Shown: positions 1-63,210, numbered from the stretch's first letter. The stretch: 64,000 nucleotides of DNA from Vandiemenella viatica (GCA_031002005.1 CM061921.1:177638935-177702934), one strand, 5' to 3'. Notes: generated by a model not told the origin, from the sequence alone. Made by a program: numbers and translations.

Positions 1-32
1 GAGAAAAAATATATTTATTTCTCTACATAGTC

Positions 33-323
33 TCATTTTGGTTTGATATACTTTTCCCCGCAATGTTCAATCACTAAGATACCCTGTTTGCAGTGAGAAT
101 TGTCAAGCTTCTCAAAATAGCCACCAATGACAGATACCATCTCTTCACTGTTGGCAAATCTTTTACCCAAAAGCCATTTTTTTTCAAGTTTGGAAATCCA
201 AGGGGGACAAAGGTGTATGAGGAAGAAATTCAAAAACTCATTCATTTTGGTAATAGCAACAATGAATGGGTGAACTGGTGCATTGTCTTGATGTAACAAA
301 ATGTTCTTGTTCATCAAATACAT
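33..323 (-). pseudogene. mariner transposase C-terminal remnant
   Basis: The minus-strand frame reads LLHQDNAPVHPFIVAITKMN and then KLEKKWLLGKRFANSEEMV and GGYFEKLDN, matching the catalytic-core and C-terminal end of mariner transposases (HQDNAPAH, KKWLGGKRF, YFxxLD). The usual SPDLAPSDYFLFP stretch is degraded, so the catalytic third aspartate region is lost. No terminal inverted repeat is visible; the left side may be cut by the window edge. Confidence 0.75.
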
Positions 324-604
324 TAATTTTTTCTTGATTTCATCACTTTTGTGGATTCTTTCACCAGTTCTGGCACAGTCGCCTCATTTGTTTATTGCAG
401 CTAACACTTAAGACCACAACACAAAGTTTAACAAACCCCAAGCCCTATGATAGGGAAGCTCTCTTCTGTGGTGTTGTTGGTGAAAGTAATGGAGGCAGAA
501 AGCTTGTCGTATTGTGTTATCTGTTACAAGAGAGGAATTGGGACCATCTTATTTCTCAAAATGGTATCCTCTCTGTTCAATACACTTAGCTCAACATTTC
601 CCCT

Positions 605-1085
605 ATTTGTTTTAAACTTTCAAAAAAAAAATATGATTTCCAAAATCTGTAAAATACGAGTTTGCTTCTGCCATGTCATCTTCATTGGACAAGAATTCCT
701 CCCCAAAGAGTCTTTTGATGTGGTCTGCTGCAAGAGAACAATTGAGATTGTCTAACTAGATGAAGAGACTAAAACGAAAATAAGAATACATAAAGAAACC
801 ACGAAATAAGATGGCATCAACACAAAAAAAAGGATAAAGAAACACACAAAACACCAAAATTTTACGGTGTTAACCCAAAATGAGCCTAGGGCAGTGCTTT
901 AAAAAAATACGGGGTTTCAAAACCTGCAAAACATAAGTTTGTTTCTGCCATGAAGTCTTCAATGGACATGAATTTCTTCCACCGAGCCAATTCTTAAGGT
1001 TTCTGAATAAATAGAAGATGTTTGGATCCAAATCTAAATTAAGGAAACAAAAGAAAAGCTGATTATGAGGACTCTGCTCCATCAC
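605..1085 (-). repeat. duplicated, decayed mariner-like C-terminal block
   Basis: Two stretches, about 640-720 and 910-990, resemble each other and read on the minus strand like the mariner end (LFRNLKNWLGGRNS in the second). They look like a second, internally duplicated transposase fragment next to the one at 33-323. Heavily decayed. Confidence 0.4.
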
Positions 1086-1469
1086 ATTGTTTGGTACACA
1101 AGTGGTTTACAGAATTTCATTGTGGCCAGTATGAATGTGATAAGCACTGATGCATCAAACAAATTCAGAGGGCTGTTTCTCCTGTAGTTCATCACAAAGA
1201 TGTTATATATGAGTCTAAACCACATCAGCACAGTTTGATATATAAATGACAATTTAAGACAAATCAAGGAACATATGCAGACATTTGAGTATTCATGGCA
1301 GTGACACAGATTTTATGACAAATTTGGGAATTGAAGGAAGGCTGTTATTTTACAATCAGTTGCACTTTTGAAGTGCAAAAAGTAATACTGGACTGGCTAT
1401 TGGGAGGACAGTGGCCTATGGTGGTGGGGGGGAGTAATCTTGGTGTAAATGGATACTTTTTTTTACTTA

Positions 1470-1698
1470 GGTCTTTATGCCTTGTCAACATCGAGGTCAT
1501 TAGAGGCAGGATGGGGCTGGGGACAAAGAATGGGAAGGAATTCAGCCATGGTCTTTTAATGGAAGCATCTTGGCATTCATCTGGAGTGATTTGGGGAAAC
1601 CATGGAAAACCCAATTCTGGATGCCTGACCGAGGATTCGAACCGGCGTCCTCCCAAATGTGAGGCCAGGGCGTTAACTGCTCACCCACCATGCTTGGT
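1470..1698 (-). mobile_element. tRNA-derived SINE, copy 1
   Basis: On the minus strand the head reads like a tRNA gene, with an A-box-like GGTGGGTGAGCAGTTAACGC and a B-box GGTTCGAATCC. It is followed by a body holding GGGTTTTCCATGGTTTCCCC and a 3' end in CTCTAATGACCTCGATG. The same arrangement recurs at 7000-7192 and, with an internal deletion, at 32305-32440. The body block is shared with a LINE 3' end (see 26050 and 56798). Confidence 0.72.
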
Positions 1699-3183
1699 AA
1701 AATGGATACAGATTCAATGGTGACCAGAGTTGTCAGGTAGTGATATATGGTCTATGGTATAACTTTCTAAGGAGTGCTTTGTATCTTTGATGAAAGAAGA
1801 AAGAGTTGTCTCTTTAGACTCAAGGTGCCGATCTAAGATGGCTGAAATGCATTCAGTTAGAGAGCCTTATCTGGCAAATATAGGATATGCTGAGTTACTG
1901 GACATTTGGAGTTAGTGAAGGTCATCAAAAAGCAAACAGAGGATAGGTAATAGCATCCGACACCCGATGAAGGGTTTTGGCCAAACAATTGCTCCAGTTC
2001 AAGCCTTATCTGCAAGTAGGATGATAATGTTCAGGTTGGTATGAAAGTCTCAATAGCATGGGATTCTGTATGAATAAGGATCTTGGTTTGGGATAATTTC
2101 AGAAAGCTGGCTGGAGCAAGAATAAGTTAACAGATCCTGAAAAAGTGAACGAGAACAGTAATGAGATAGGGGTGGAGGATTAGTTTGAAAATAAGGCCAG
2201 TACATTTGGAACTACATGGTTTAATAAAAGGGAAAACAAACAGATAAACAGTAAAATTGTCATTATCGCCATCTTTTTTTTTTAGAGGCTTTTCCGATTT
2301 TTATAGGTCAGCCCTGGCGCTTCCCATTTCCAGAGGTTTGTGCTTATGCTGGAAGCATTTTTATCAGTCAGACTACCAGCTTGCTGGGCTTGCCATAGGG
2401 TAAAGATGTATATTGTGAAAAATAATGGCAACAATGCCATGAAACAAAGTTTGGTAAATTATAGGTGAATGATGCAGAAAGTGAAGTTGGATAATGGTGA
2501 CAGTGGAACTGCCATTAAGCACTGAAAGTAAGACAGGATAGGGAAAATATCCTGCCTTCATCTTTGGTAAGTGATGCGTTATTTTCCCTGAAGTTGGTTA
2601 GCCAATTGTCTTTGTAATGGTATAAAACTGAGCAGACAGAATGAGATTACATGTGGTTATAGGCATCACAATAATCATGACTCAGGAAATGTTGGTGAAA
2701 ATATTTTAAAATGCTGTAAAGTTGAAAATACATAGGAATGTGTAGTCAATTAAGGATGAAAAGAGATAAACATATCATTAGCACTTGTGAGGATTTAGTT
2801 GATCAGACAAAAACAGATTTAGTATTGGCCAAAATATGAACTGTTGGTAGTGAACAGAAGAAAAGTGAACATATGGAAGGAGGCATTGAAACAAGGGCTG
2901 ATAATAGAACCTGCGTTATCACAATTGCAGAAACATAAAAATATAGACACACACAAAGAATTTTCCAGGCATTATCAGCAGAACATGATGGTCACTAGAT
3001 GAATGTGTCAGAAATAAATAAAATAACCACTGTAAGACATATCAGCCAAGGTTTATATAAAATTACTCAGCAGATGATTTGTAGTGTTAACTAGCAGATT
3101 TAACTAGTTGACTTAGTTTTGAAAACAAAGATTTTCTTTTCCACAACCCAACAAAAACAATAAACAGAGGATACAATGCTTAC
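1699..3183. other. intron sequence with Penelope-like debris
   Basis: Intron after exon 13. A short segment, about 1963-1995, has the layout GATGA-stem-loop-AAAC of Penelope-type hammerhead-like motifs. At 2505-2575 the text matches the end of the Penelope terminal repeats seen at 43192-44332 (GGCACTG-like block, then GATAGGG and a GAAGGCAGG counterpart on the other strand). No coding potential otherwise. Confidence 0.4.
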
Positions 3184-54399
<51,216 letters not shown>

Positions 54400-54760
54400 T
54401 GTTGCAAAAATAAAGTTTCATAACCTTTTGTAATAAATTAATTATTCTTCTCGCAGGCATTTCTCTCACACGCACACAAGCACACGCGACACACTACAGT
54501 GTTAGGTCCGATTTTCACAGCGGAGACCGCTGTGTGAAGAAGCGTTATATCGATTTCGAGCATTGCATTATCTCAATAATACAAGAAAAATCGAATCTCC
54601 AAGTCTGTACAAAACGATATAGCACTCTCCAAATGATCATACATAACAAATAAATGGCGTTCTTCTACTGCTGACTAACACTTCGCCTATCGTTTCCATC
54701 TTGTTTTCCAACGATAAGAAGAATATAGTGCGCAAGGCGAGACAAAAAGATTTGGAAATC
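54400..54760 (-). promoter_or_regulatory. BRWD3: 5' UTR and probable promoter of the BRWD3-like gene
   Basis: The segment directly upstream of the start codon is less AT-rich than the introns. It carries an 8-bp inverted repeat, CACAGCGG-AGA-CCGCTGTG, at 54516-54534, about 120-135 bp before the ATG. I see no convincing TATA box. The call is by position; the transcription start is not visible. Confidence 0.45.
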
Positions 54761-56229
54761 ATTTTTAAAAGTTGATAGATATAATCATACAATATTTGAG
54801 TCCAATTATGATGTTAAAAGCCTAAAAGCGTTTAGATACTTAACATCTGTTTGCAATATTCTTTTGCCTTTGTATAAACTTTGACTTTTGCCTAGCAGAC
54901 ATATTAGAATTTTACTAATGTGTTAGTGACTAAGTTTTATGAAAATATTTTCTATTACGGTATTTAAATTAAATTTTGGAACATTTCTGTAACACGAAAA
55001 CTAAAGATAATGTAGCAAATACTGGTTTTCTCGATGTCAATCTTCAAGACGCCAAAATAATGGTTATGTTTGTACTATAGGAAAACTTGTGCATACATTG
55101 CTACGTTTAAGTTTATCACTGAGTAAAATAAATAATACCTATAGAACGGTGACATCGTTTATCATGACGCTTAATTACTGAATGTTTTGTATCTAGTGCA
55201 GTGGACCTAACCTACAGCGGTTGTAACTTCGCAGCGGTGTTAACAGATGACATCTGTAGAAACATCCACAGCTTAGCGTATATGAAACACAGTAAGTATT
55301 AAACACGGGGCCAAATCGAGGAAGCAAATCTCCTTGTGATCGTTCTTTATTTGAATTATTATCATTTTGTTAATTTACGGGTCCCTCATTGTTGCAATAC
55401 AGGGATTAATAAACATTTACTTTAAACATGACTGCGAGATAAAACTCTATTATTCGATGGCTCAGCGAATCTGGCAACCATATAAACTCGATGGGCCATC
55501 ACACAGCGATTTCAGATGCTAATCCACAATTTTTAAGCGATCTTCTATTCCGCTTATAATTGTTATTCGTTATTAAAGCACTGCAGAACAAGTCAGGTCC
55601 TGACACTTCTGTCTTTATAGAAATGAAAATATTGAAAATTAATTACTTATTCATTAAAAATATTTTGTCTATCCGTTGTTGGAGCTTCTTAAGCGGGGTT
55701 TATGTGAATCTGAAAAAACGGGTCCGAAAAAACGGGCACCCGACAAAGGGTTCCCCCTCCACTCTACAAGATTTTCCTTGGTCGATAGTTACACGATCCA
55801 TTTATCAGGTGCGGATTTTCCCGGTACGTTTACAAGCCGAGTAGGAACCTCTCTACTTTTCGAAACATTCTCTGTTATCAGCTCTAGTAAATTCACGGAA
55901 GCTAGCCTGTTTTTATGCCTACTGCTACACCCGGATTGCCCGATTCTGCCGTTCGTTTTGTGACAGTATTATTTTGGAAGACAATTGTTCTGGATTTATC
56001 AGGGTTTTTATATTCTATTATTTATTCATAGCTGTGTTTTCAATGGCACTGTCGCCTATTGAAGGCAGCCTATTAATGAAAGAAGAAAAAGTGAAATTGA
56101 AATATTGTTCCCTGCTTGGTTCCCATAAATGCTTTAAAGATTTCAGATAAAATGTAAACCCATCTGGCTGAAAAGAACTCACGCTTTACAGCGGCCCACC
56201 CCTACCTTCAGCATGTGGAATGGAAGATT

Positions 56230-56276
<47 letters not shown>

Positions 56277-56629
56277 ATAAGTAGACTACCTCAAACACGT
56301 TGGTAATTAATTCTTTTTCTTCAGCATCTATTTCCTTTTCCATTGCAGATACAAAAACAAGTGGTACATGAAAGTATAAAAAATTAAAAACGATAAAAAA
56401 ACCTAAACAAAAAGTTTAACCCTGCAACAAATAAGCCCACGATAAAGGATAACAATGAGAGTGGTATGAGGGAAGGTTGACTAGGAGCGAGAGAGTACGG
56501 GTCCGGTCTGGAGGGGCATTTACACGTGCAGTTGTAAGTGTGGAAAGGTGGGAGGACCCGATATAGGGACTATTTTTGACCCGATCACCCGATCGCGTGG
56601 CCCCGCCCACATCTGGTCCGGTGCTGCCT
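54761..56629. other. intergenic region upstream of the host gene
   Basis: No supported gene. Near 55282 there is ATGAAACACA followed by a strong donor-like GTAAGTATT, which could be a first exon of a divergent gene. A TA microsatellite lies at 56238-56278. GC-rich text at 55700-55850 shares TTTATCAGGTGCGG with 63251-63264. Confidence 0.4.
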
Positions 56630-56797
56630 TAAAGCGGCCTGTAGACGATCAAATTGTTTGTCAAATTATTTGAGAGTCTGCGGCATTGTTTGACGCGTTT
56701 GTCAAACAATCGACGCGTTTGATGTGTTTGATGGAAATTTTGATTGATGGCGTGTTTGTCAAATAAGTTTGAAGGTGTGCGGTGGTGTTTGTCGAAC

Positions 56798-58695
56798 ATT
56801 ATTATTATTACTATTACTCCGTGATTCACTAAAAGTGTGTGGCGGAGGGTGCATTGCACCTATCGAAAAGGGTTTGGAAGGGTTATAAGGGATATGGCAG
56901 GAGGCGCCCATGGGCTATTGTGAGGAACCATCCCCGCATTCGCGTCGAGTGCTCTGGGAAAACCATGGAAAACCCAGATCAGGATGGCCGGAGTGCTTTA
57001 TCGAAAGCTACTCCTGTCAGATTTTAAGTTTACTCGCCCGGTAAATCCTTTCTATTCCATTCCCTAATCGCTCGTAGAAAAAATGAGTACAGAAATGAAT
57101 CGGTTCTGGCCCTGATTTCTCTTATCTTATTTTCGCGGTCATTTCGAGATATTAATGTTGCTGGTAGCAATATTTGCTGGCTGTCATTCCGAAATACGTC
57201 TGTCGTGAATTTTTCAATTAGCTTCCGTCGAGAGCAACGCCTTCGGTGTTCCAGGTCTTCCCAACCTAACTCCTTCAACATCGCACTTACGCTTTGCCTC
57301 CAACTATATATACCTGTCACGAATCGGGCGGCTCTTCTTTGGACCATCTCTAAAGCCTCCATTAACCGCTTTTGATGGGGACCCCATACAGAGCAACAAT
57401 ACTCTAAGTGAGGACGTACTAGTGACTTTTATACAATCGATTTAACTTCCTGAGTGCATTGATTTAAATTACGACCTAGAAATCGGAGCATACGATTTGC
57501 TTTTCCCATTACATTCTCGATATGCTCATTCCACGACAAATTATTACGAATTGTTACCCCTAGGTATTTAGCGGAAACTACCGTTCTAACGACAGTGCCA
57601 TTAATTGTATATTCATAGTTAAATGGTGTCACCTTTTTACTTACACGCATGACTTGGTACTTTTAGCGTTTAACTTCAACTGCCAATCTTTACACCACGC
57701 AATTATTTTCATAATATCGTCTTGTAACAAAGCGCAGTCGTCCTGTGTTTTGATTTCGCGATAAATAACAGCATTATCGGCAAATAATCTTTTCATCCCC
57801 CCAATTATGTCACATAGATCATTGATGTATATGAGAAACAACAGAGGCCCTAACACGCTTCCCTGGGGAACTCCAGACCCCACTTCAGTAAGTGATGAAC
57901 GCTCACCGTCGAGAACTACACACTGTGTTCTGCCCTTCAGGAAGTCTGCAACCTAATCGCATATTTGTCTAGATATGCCGTAACCGCGAAGTTTCCTAAG
58001 TAACCTAGTGTGAGGCACAGTGTCGAAAGCTTTTTTAAAGTCTAATAGAACCAAATCAACCTGGGATTGCTCATCTATAATTCGGCACAAGTCGTGAATT
58101 AGAAGTGCAAGTTGTGTTTCGCAGCATCGGCCTTTTCTGAATCCATGTTGATTTGGATTTAAAAGCTCACCTTCATCCAAGAACCGCATGACATTTGAAT
58201 AGATGATATGTTCTAAAATCCGGCAAAATATTGAAGTTAACGAGATCGGCCTATAATTCTGAGGATCATTAGCATTTCCATTTTTAAACACTGGAGTTAC
58301 GATAGCGGTCTTCCATTCGGCTGGTATTTTTCCTTGATCCAGAGAGACGGTATACAATTTCATTAAATACGGTGCAATTTCCTTTGCGTATCTTGAGTAG
58401 AATCTTGTAGGAATATCGTCTGGTCCGGGAGCCTTATTGGTTTTTACATTCATAATCAGTTTAGTTATTCCCTCGACATCAAGAGCGAGTTCATTCATAA
58501 TTTTGTCGGTACGATTGTTAAATATCGGTATCTCCTCCGAGTTTTCTATCGTGAAAGCCTTTTTAAATATATCATTCAAAATTTCTGCTTTCTCTACCCT
58601 TGTTTCTGATAATTCACCATTTTCTTTCACCAGCGACGGCATAACCTTACGAGAGCCTCTTATTACTTTGATATACGACATTGTTTCATTTATCG
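56798..58695 (-). pseudogene. LINE A, 5'-truncated ORF2 with 3' UTR
   Basis: Minus strand from 58681: SYIKVIRGSRKVMPSLVKEN, then KAPGPDDIPTRF, PEW-type AEWKTAIVTPVFKNGNAND, NYRPISLTSIF, HGFRKGRCCETQ and DFKKAFDTVPHTRLL. A TAG then falls where a Trp is expected (after RQICD). It continues with VPQGSVLGPLLFLIYINDLC, FADN instead of FADD in the catalytic motif, AKYLGVTIRNNLSWNEH, LVRPHLEYCCSVWGPH and WNRKDLPGE. The 3' UTR contains GGGTTTTCCATGGTTTTCCC, shared with the SINEs, and ends in TAATAATAAT at 56798. Jockey/CR1 group, inactive. Confidence 0.88.
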
Positions 58696-58861
58696 CCTAG
58701 TGACCATGGAGAACGCATCGCCGTTCGCCAAGTGACAACAGCAGGAATGATAATTGGCTGAGTGACATAATTTATCAGACGAAGGATTCCTTTTACAGTT
58801 CATGTTCATATATCGCGATCTGTCGGTGCTATGAAAATAAAATCTAAAGAATCAAATAACT

Positions 58862-58866
<5 letters not shown>

Positions 58867-58923
<57 letters not shown>

Positions 58924-61900
58924 CGTCAGTCTTTAGACTGGTTTGATGCAATCCTCCATCCCTTCCTATCCTGTGCTAACCTCTTCATTTCTACATACCC
59001 CTTACAATCCACGTCCTCAATTATCTGCTTCATATATTCTAATCTCTGTCTACCTCTACAAGTTCTTACCTTCAACTGTTCCCTCCACTAACAAATTAAC
59101 CAATCCAGCATGTCTCAAAATATGACCTACCAGCCTGACTCTTCTTCCTGTAAGCTTCTTCCATAAACTTCTTTTCTCACCCATCATTTCTAAAACTCGT
59201 TCATTTCTTACTTTGTCTGTCCACCTAATTTTCAGCATTCTTCTGTAGCACCACATTTCAAATGCTTCAAGTTTCTTTCTTTCCGGTATTCCTAAAGTCC
59301 ATGTTTCGCTACCGTAAAGTGCTGTGCTCCACACATAGAGTTTTAAAAAGTTCTTTCTAATTCCTAGATCAATATTTGAAACTAAAAGGTTTCTCTTTTT
59401 CATGAAGGCTCTTTTTGCTAGTGCTATTCTGCTTTTAACATCATTCCTGCTTCGGCCATCGGTTGTAATTTTGCTTCCCAAGTAACAGAACTCACTCACT
59501 TCTCCTATTGCATCAGATCCTATTTTTATATTTAATCTGCTAGTATTGGTATCATTTCTGCTACATTTCATCACTTTTGTTTACTTTGATTTATATTCAG
59601 TCCAAAATCTTCCTTCAGTATTTTGTTCATGCCATTCAATAACTTCTCAATATCCTCAGCCCTCTCTGCTAATAAGACAATGTCATCAGCAAATCGTAGC
59701 ATACTGATTTTTTCTCCCTGAAAACTTATGCCACATGGAAATTTTTCTTTGACTTTCTTCATTGCTTCTTCTACATACAAGTTGAATATTAACGGGGATA
59801 GACTACAACCTTGTCTCACACCCTTTTTAACTGATGCATGTCTCTCGTGATTCTCTACTTTTATTACAGCCACTTGATTCTTATATAGTTTATAGAGTAT
59901 TCTTCTATCTCGATACTTTAGACCTGACTTCTTTAAAATTTTGAACATCTTGTCCCACCTAACATTATCAAAAGCTTTTTCTAAATCAACAAATGCCATA
60001 AAAGTATCTTTGTTTTTCTTGATCCGCCCTTCAAGTATTAATCTTAAAGACAGAATTGCTTCCCTTGTACCGCGATTTTTCCTAAACCCAAACTGATCTT
60101 CACCTACTATCTCTTCTACTACCCTTTCCATCCTTCTGTATATTATTCTGGTCAGTAATTTTGAAGCATGTGATGTTAGACTAATGGTGCGATAATTCTC
60201 ACATTTGTCGGCTTGTGCTTTCTTTGGAAGTGTGAAGATGATATTTTTATTAAAATCAGTTGGAATTTCTCCTGTTTCATAACTTTTTGATATCAGCTTG
60301 AATAATCTTTCGATTCCTTCCTCTCCTAGAGATTTAAGAAGTTCTGCAGGGATCTCATCAATTCCAACTGCCTTATTTGCTTTCAAGTCATTCAGAGCTT
60401 TATTAAATTCTGTCCTCAAAACAGGATCTCCTAAGTCATCCATGTCGACATCGCCTTCCTTTTCCAATACACTATTGTTCAAGTCGTCCCCAACATACAG
60501 TTTCTCAATGTATTCCTTCCATCTGTTAGCTCTATCTTCTGACCTTAAAAGAGGTTTCCCATCGGCAGCTTTAATGTTCATACCTCTTTTCTTCATTTCT
60601 CCAAAATTCTGTTTGATCTTGCTATAGGCAACAACTACTTTTCCTGCAACCATTTCCTTTTCTACTTCTTCACACTTTTCTTGTAGCCATTTTTCTTTTG
60701 CTACTTTGCATTTCCTATTTATTTGATTTCTAAATTGCCTGTACTGCTCTCTTCCTGCTTCATCCTGAGCATTTTGGTCTTCTCCTTCTGATCGATCAGC
60801 TGCAAAATTTCTTCTGTGATCCAAGGTTTTCGGGCAGCTTGTTCCCTAAGGCCTAAGGTTTCTTTGCCAGCTTTCATTATTTCGGTCTTTAATGCATTCC
60901 ATTCATCCTCGGTTGAGCTCCTTTCACAGTTACTTCTTAGACCTAAGTCTACCATTTCTGCAAATTTTTCTCTTGTTCTAGATTGTTTCAGTTTATTCAC
61001 TTCCAGTCTGTTCTGCTTATGCTGCTTCCTTATTCGCTTGAATTTCAGCCTGCACTTCATTACTATCAAATTATGGTCCGAGTCTATGTCTGCTCCTGGG
61101 TACGCTTTACAGTCTAGAACTTGATTCCTGAATCTCTGTTTGACCATGATATAATCTAGCTGATATCTGCCTGTATCCCCAGGACGTTTCCAGGTGTATA
61201 TTCTTCTTGCATGGTTCTTAAACAGTGTGTTCGCCACTACTAGCTTATATCTTTCACAAAATTCTAGCAACCTGCTTCCTCGCTCATTTCTTTCTCCTAG
61301 ACCAAAACTTCCTACAGTATTCCCCTCTTTTCCTTCTCCCACTATTGCATTCCAATCACCCATGATTATTAGATTTTCCTCCCCTTTCACATATTGGATT
61401 AATTCTTCAATTTCAGCGTATATTTTTTCTATTTCTTCGTCGATCTTCCTGTGACGTTGGCATATATACTTGTACTAATGTGGTTGGGACCGGGCTTAGT
61501 TTCTAACCTCATCAAAATAATCCTGTCACTAAACTGTTCATAATAACTCACCCGTTTCCCTACTTTCTTGTTCATTACAAATCCTACACCAGTGACTCCA
61601 TTGACAGCTTGTGTGCTAATTATCCTGTGTTCCCCAGACCAGAAATCCTGTGCGTCCTTCCATTTAATCTCACTAATCCCAACAACATCTAACTTAAGTT
61701 GTTCCATCTCCCTTTTCAAGTTTTCTAACCTACCTGCCCTATTCAGACTTCTAACATTCCACGCTCCGACTCGTAGAATGTTTCTATCCATTCTGATGAC
61801 TCCTCCCTGAGCAGTCCCCACCCGGAGATCCGATTGGGGGACTATTTTACCTCCGGAATATTTTACCCAGGAAGAAGCCATCATGATATATGTAATTTGA

Positions 61901-62220
61901 GAGGATTACATGTCCTCGCGATACCCTTTGGGTCTTTAATGCAGTGGTTTCCCGTTGCCTTCTGCATCCCCATGCCGTTGATCATTTCTAATTCATCTGC
62001 CTTTAGGGGCCGTTTCCAACCCCAAGGGCAAGAGGGTGCCCTAAACCACTCCCCGCTCTTCCGCCCTCCTTTCGGAGGCCGTTGGCAAGCAGTGGGTGAC
62101 TCTTTATACCTGGAATCTTTCAGTCACCAGAGCCTCGTCCGTGCAAACAGGGTGCACCACGTGAAGGAGAGGTTGGCATTTGGTTGGAAAAGACTAGTAT
62201 AGTCTCTCCCAAACCCTTAC
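58867..62220 (-). mobile_element. LINE B, apparently full-length insertion with poly(A)
   Basis: Flanked by a duplication ATAACTTCAAT at 58856-58866 and 62221-62231 (the last T merges with the tail). On the minus strand it ends in a pure A run of about 52 (58867-58918). Its 5' part, about 61890-62220, is a GC-richer untranslated leader. It inserted inside LINE C sequence: 58855 and 62232 read through as one piece. Confidence 0.88.
59056..61884 (-). pseudogene. LINE B endonuclease-reverse transcriptase, three or four frameshifts
   Basis: Endonuclease: LRVGAWNVRSLNRAGRLENL, VVGISEIKWKDAQDF, LIIMGDWNAIVGEG, RRIYTWKRPGDTGRYQLDY and DIDSDHNLIVMKCR. RT: EIPAELLKSLGEEGIERLFK, IFTLPKKAQADKCENYRTIS, GEDQFGFRKNRGTREAIL, AFVDLEKAFDNVRW, VRQGCSLSPLIFNLYVEEAM and MLRFADDIVLLAERAEDIEK with an intact FADD. 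C-terminus: TALYGSETWTLGIPERKK. Single-base shifts near 61440, 60770 and 59575 (an A lost from an A run after NINQSK) break an otherwise open ORF. Style is RTE/BovB-like, tentative. Confidence 0.88.
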
Positions 62221-62231
62221 ATAACTTCAAT

Positions 62232-62400
62232 ATTTAGCCAAATTTATCAAAACGTTAAAAGAATTGAAAGTTAAAATTTGTAGAGGGCAAATGTAGGAGG
62301 GTGCAGAAAAGGTGGAAGATAGGTGTTTACGGAAATTGTCACCAGAGCTTGGACTCCATTGAAATTTTATTAAATATTTTAAATATTAGCATCTGGTTTG
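62232..62400 (+). mobile_element. LINE C 3'-end fragment, copy 2
   Basis: Matches 26290-26460: AATTTATCAAAACGTTAAAAG, then AGAGGGCAAATGTAGGAGG, and GTCACCAGAGCTTGGACTCC where the other copy has GCCACCGGAGCATACGC. Together with about 58700-58855 it formed one element before LINE B inserted. Confidence 0.55.
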
Positions 62401-62547
62401 GCTAATTTTTCCAAGAACCTTGTATAATGGTCTCCATCTCTTCCATGTCTTCTTCTCCATGTCGGATGTTTTTTTTTTTCCCCCGTTGGTAAGTAAATTG
62501 TGTAAATGACAACACGTCATAACTTCTTGCTTTTGTTAGAGATAATT

Positions 62548-62982
62548 ATGTGGGTTTCTAAAAAAAACTTAAAATTACATGCGAGAATGCCAAATACTTT
62601 TTCAATAACCCGCGCGAGATAAACGATAGTTGAAAATTCTATTGTTATCATTTAATACTTGTTTATTGCAAGGCTTCATAAAACTTGGTAGCAGCTGGAA
62701 AGCTTCATCTTCTACAAATATGGAGGACTTTCTTTTAAAATTAGTATTCGGCAATTCATATGGACCTGGAATCTGCAACTGATTATTTTCGAACAAATTC
62801 CAAAATGTTGTATTTTTAATCAATCCTCCATCTGACGCTCTGAAATTTGTACCGACATCAACCGTAAGAAATTCATAATTTGCACTGTTCCGTGAGCAGG
62901 AATTTATTGTAATCATCTGGTTCCTTGCGCAATATTTCTCGTAATAAAGTTTAATGTGTATATCTCTCTCTCTTAATTTCAA
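62548..62982 (-). pseudogene. PIF/Harbinger transposase fragment (DDE_Tnp_4)
   Basis: The minus strand reads FLTVDVGTNFRASDGGLIKN, then FWNLFENNQLQIPGPYELPN, FVEDEAFQLLPSFMKPC and NDNNRIFNYRLSRA. These are the central and C-terminal blocks of Harbinger-type nucleases, where the D of VDVG, the D of the xADEAF-type block and the E of the VIExxFG helix are catalytic. A one-base loss after RLSRA shifts the frame; the next block, RVIEKVFGILAC, follows in the other frame near 62605-62570. The N-terminal part is absent. Confidence 0.82.
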
Positions 62983-63210
62983 TCATTCTCTAAACCAACA
63001 TCTACTTTTTTTTTTCTTGACACACAGTGCTAGAGTCAACGCTAAAAATGCGTTGTCTTTATTCCTCATTGCGGCAACAACCGAAACTAAAGGCAAGTTT
63101 GACAAATTTGTTTGATACCAGGTTTGAGCGTTTGCGCTGTTGTTTGATGAAAACGTGATGTTTGACCAACAAATTTGTCAAATAAATTTGATCGTCTGCA
63201 GGCACCTTTA

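Larger units (their letters stand above)
56630..63207 (-). mobile_element. PIF/Harbinger element with nested LINEs
   Basis: The outer ends are inverted (GCCTGTAGACGATCAAAT on the left, complement of ATTTGATCGTCTGCAGGC on the right), next to TAA and TTA, in line with the TWA targets of PIF/Harbinger. Both ends are followed by repeated GTTTGTCAAA-type words. A minus-strand transposase fragment lies at 62548-62982. LINE A, LINE B and a LINE C fragment account for most of the 6.6 kb, leaving a host element of about 1 kb. Confidence 0.78.

Noticed and set aside
1345..1723. Open frames of 100-130 codons on both strands over the first SINE
   Set aside because: They overlap a tRNA-derived SINE with A- and B-boxes and match no protein family; chance frames in a GC-richer repeat.
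58831..59091. Open frame with a long poly-Phe run
   Set aside because: It is the complement of the LINE B poly(A) tail.
62602..62982. Domesticated Harbinger-derived host gene
   Set aside because: The fragment lacks its N-terminal part, has a frameshift in the last catalytic block and lies within element ends; a dead transposase is the simpler reading.
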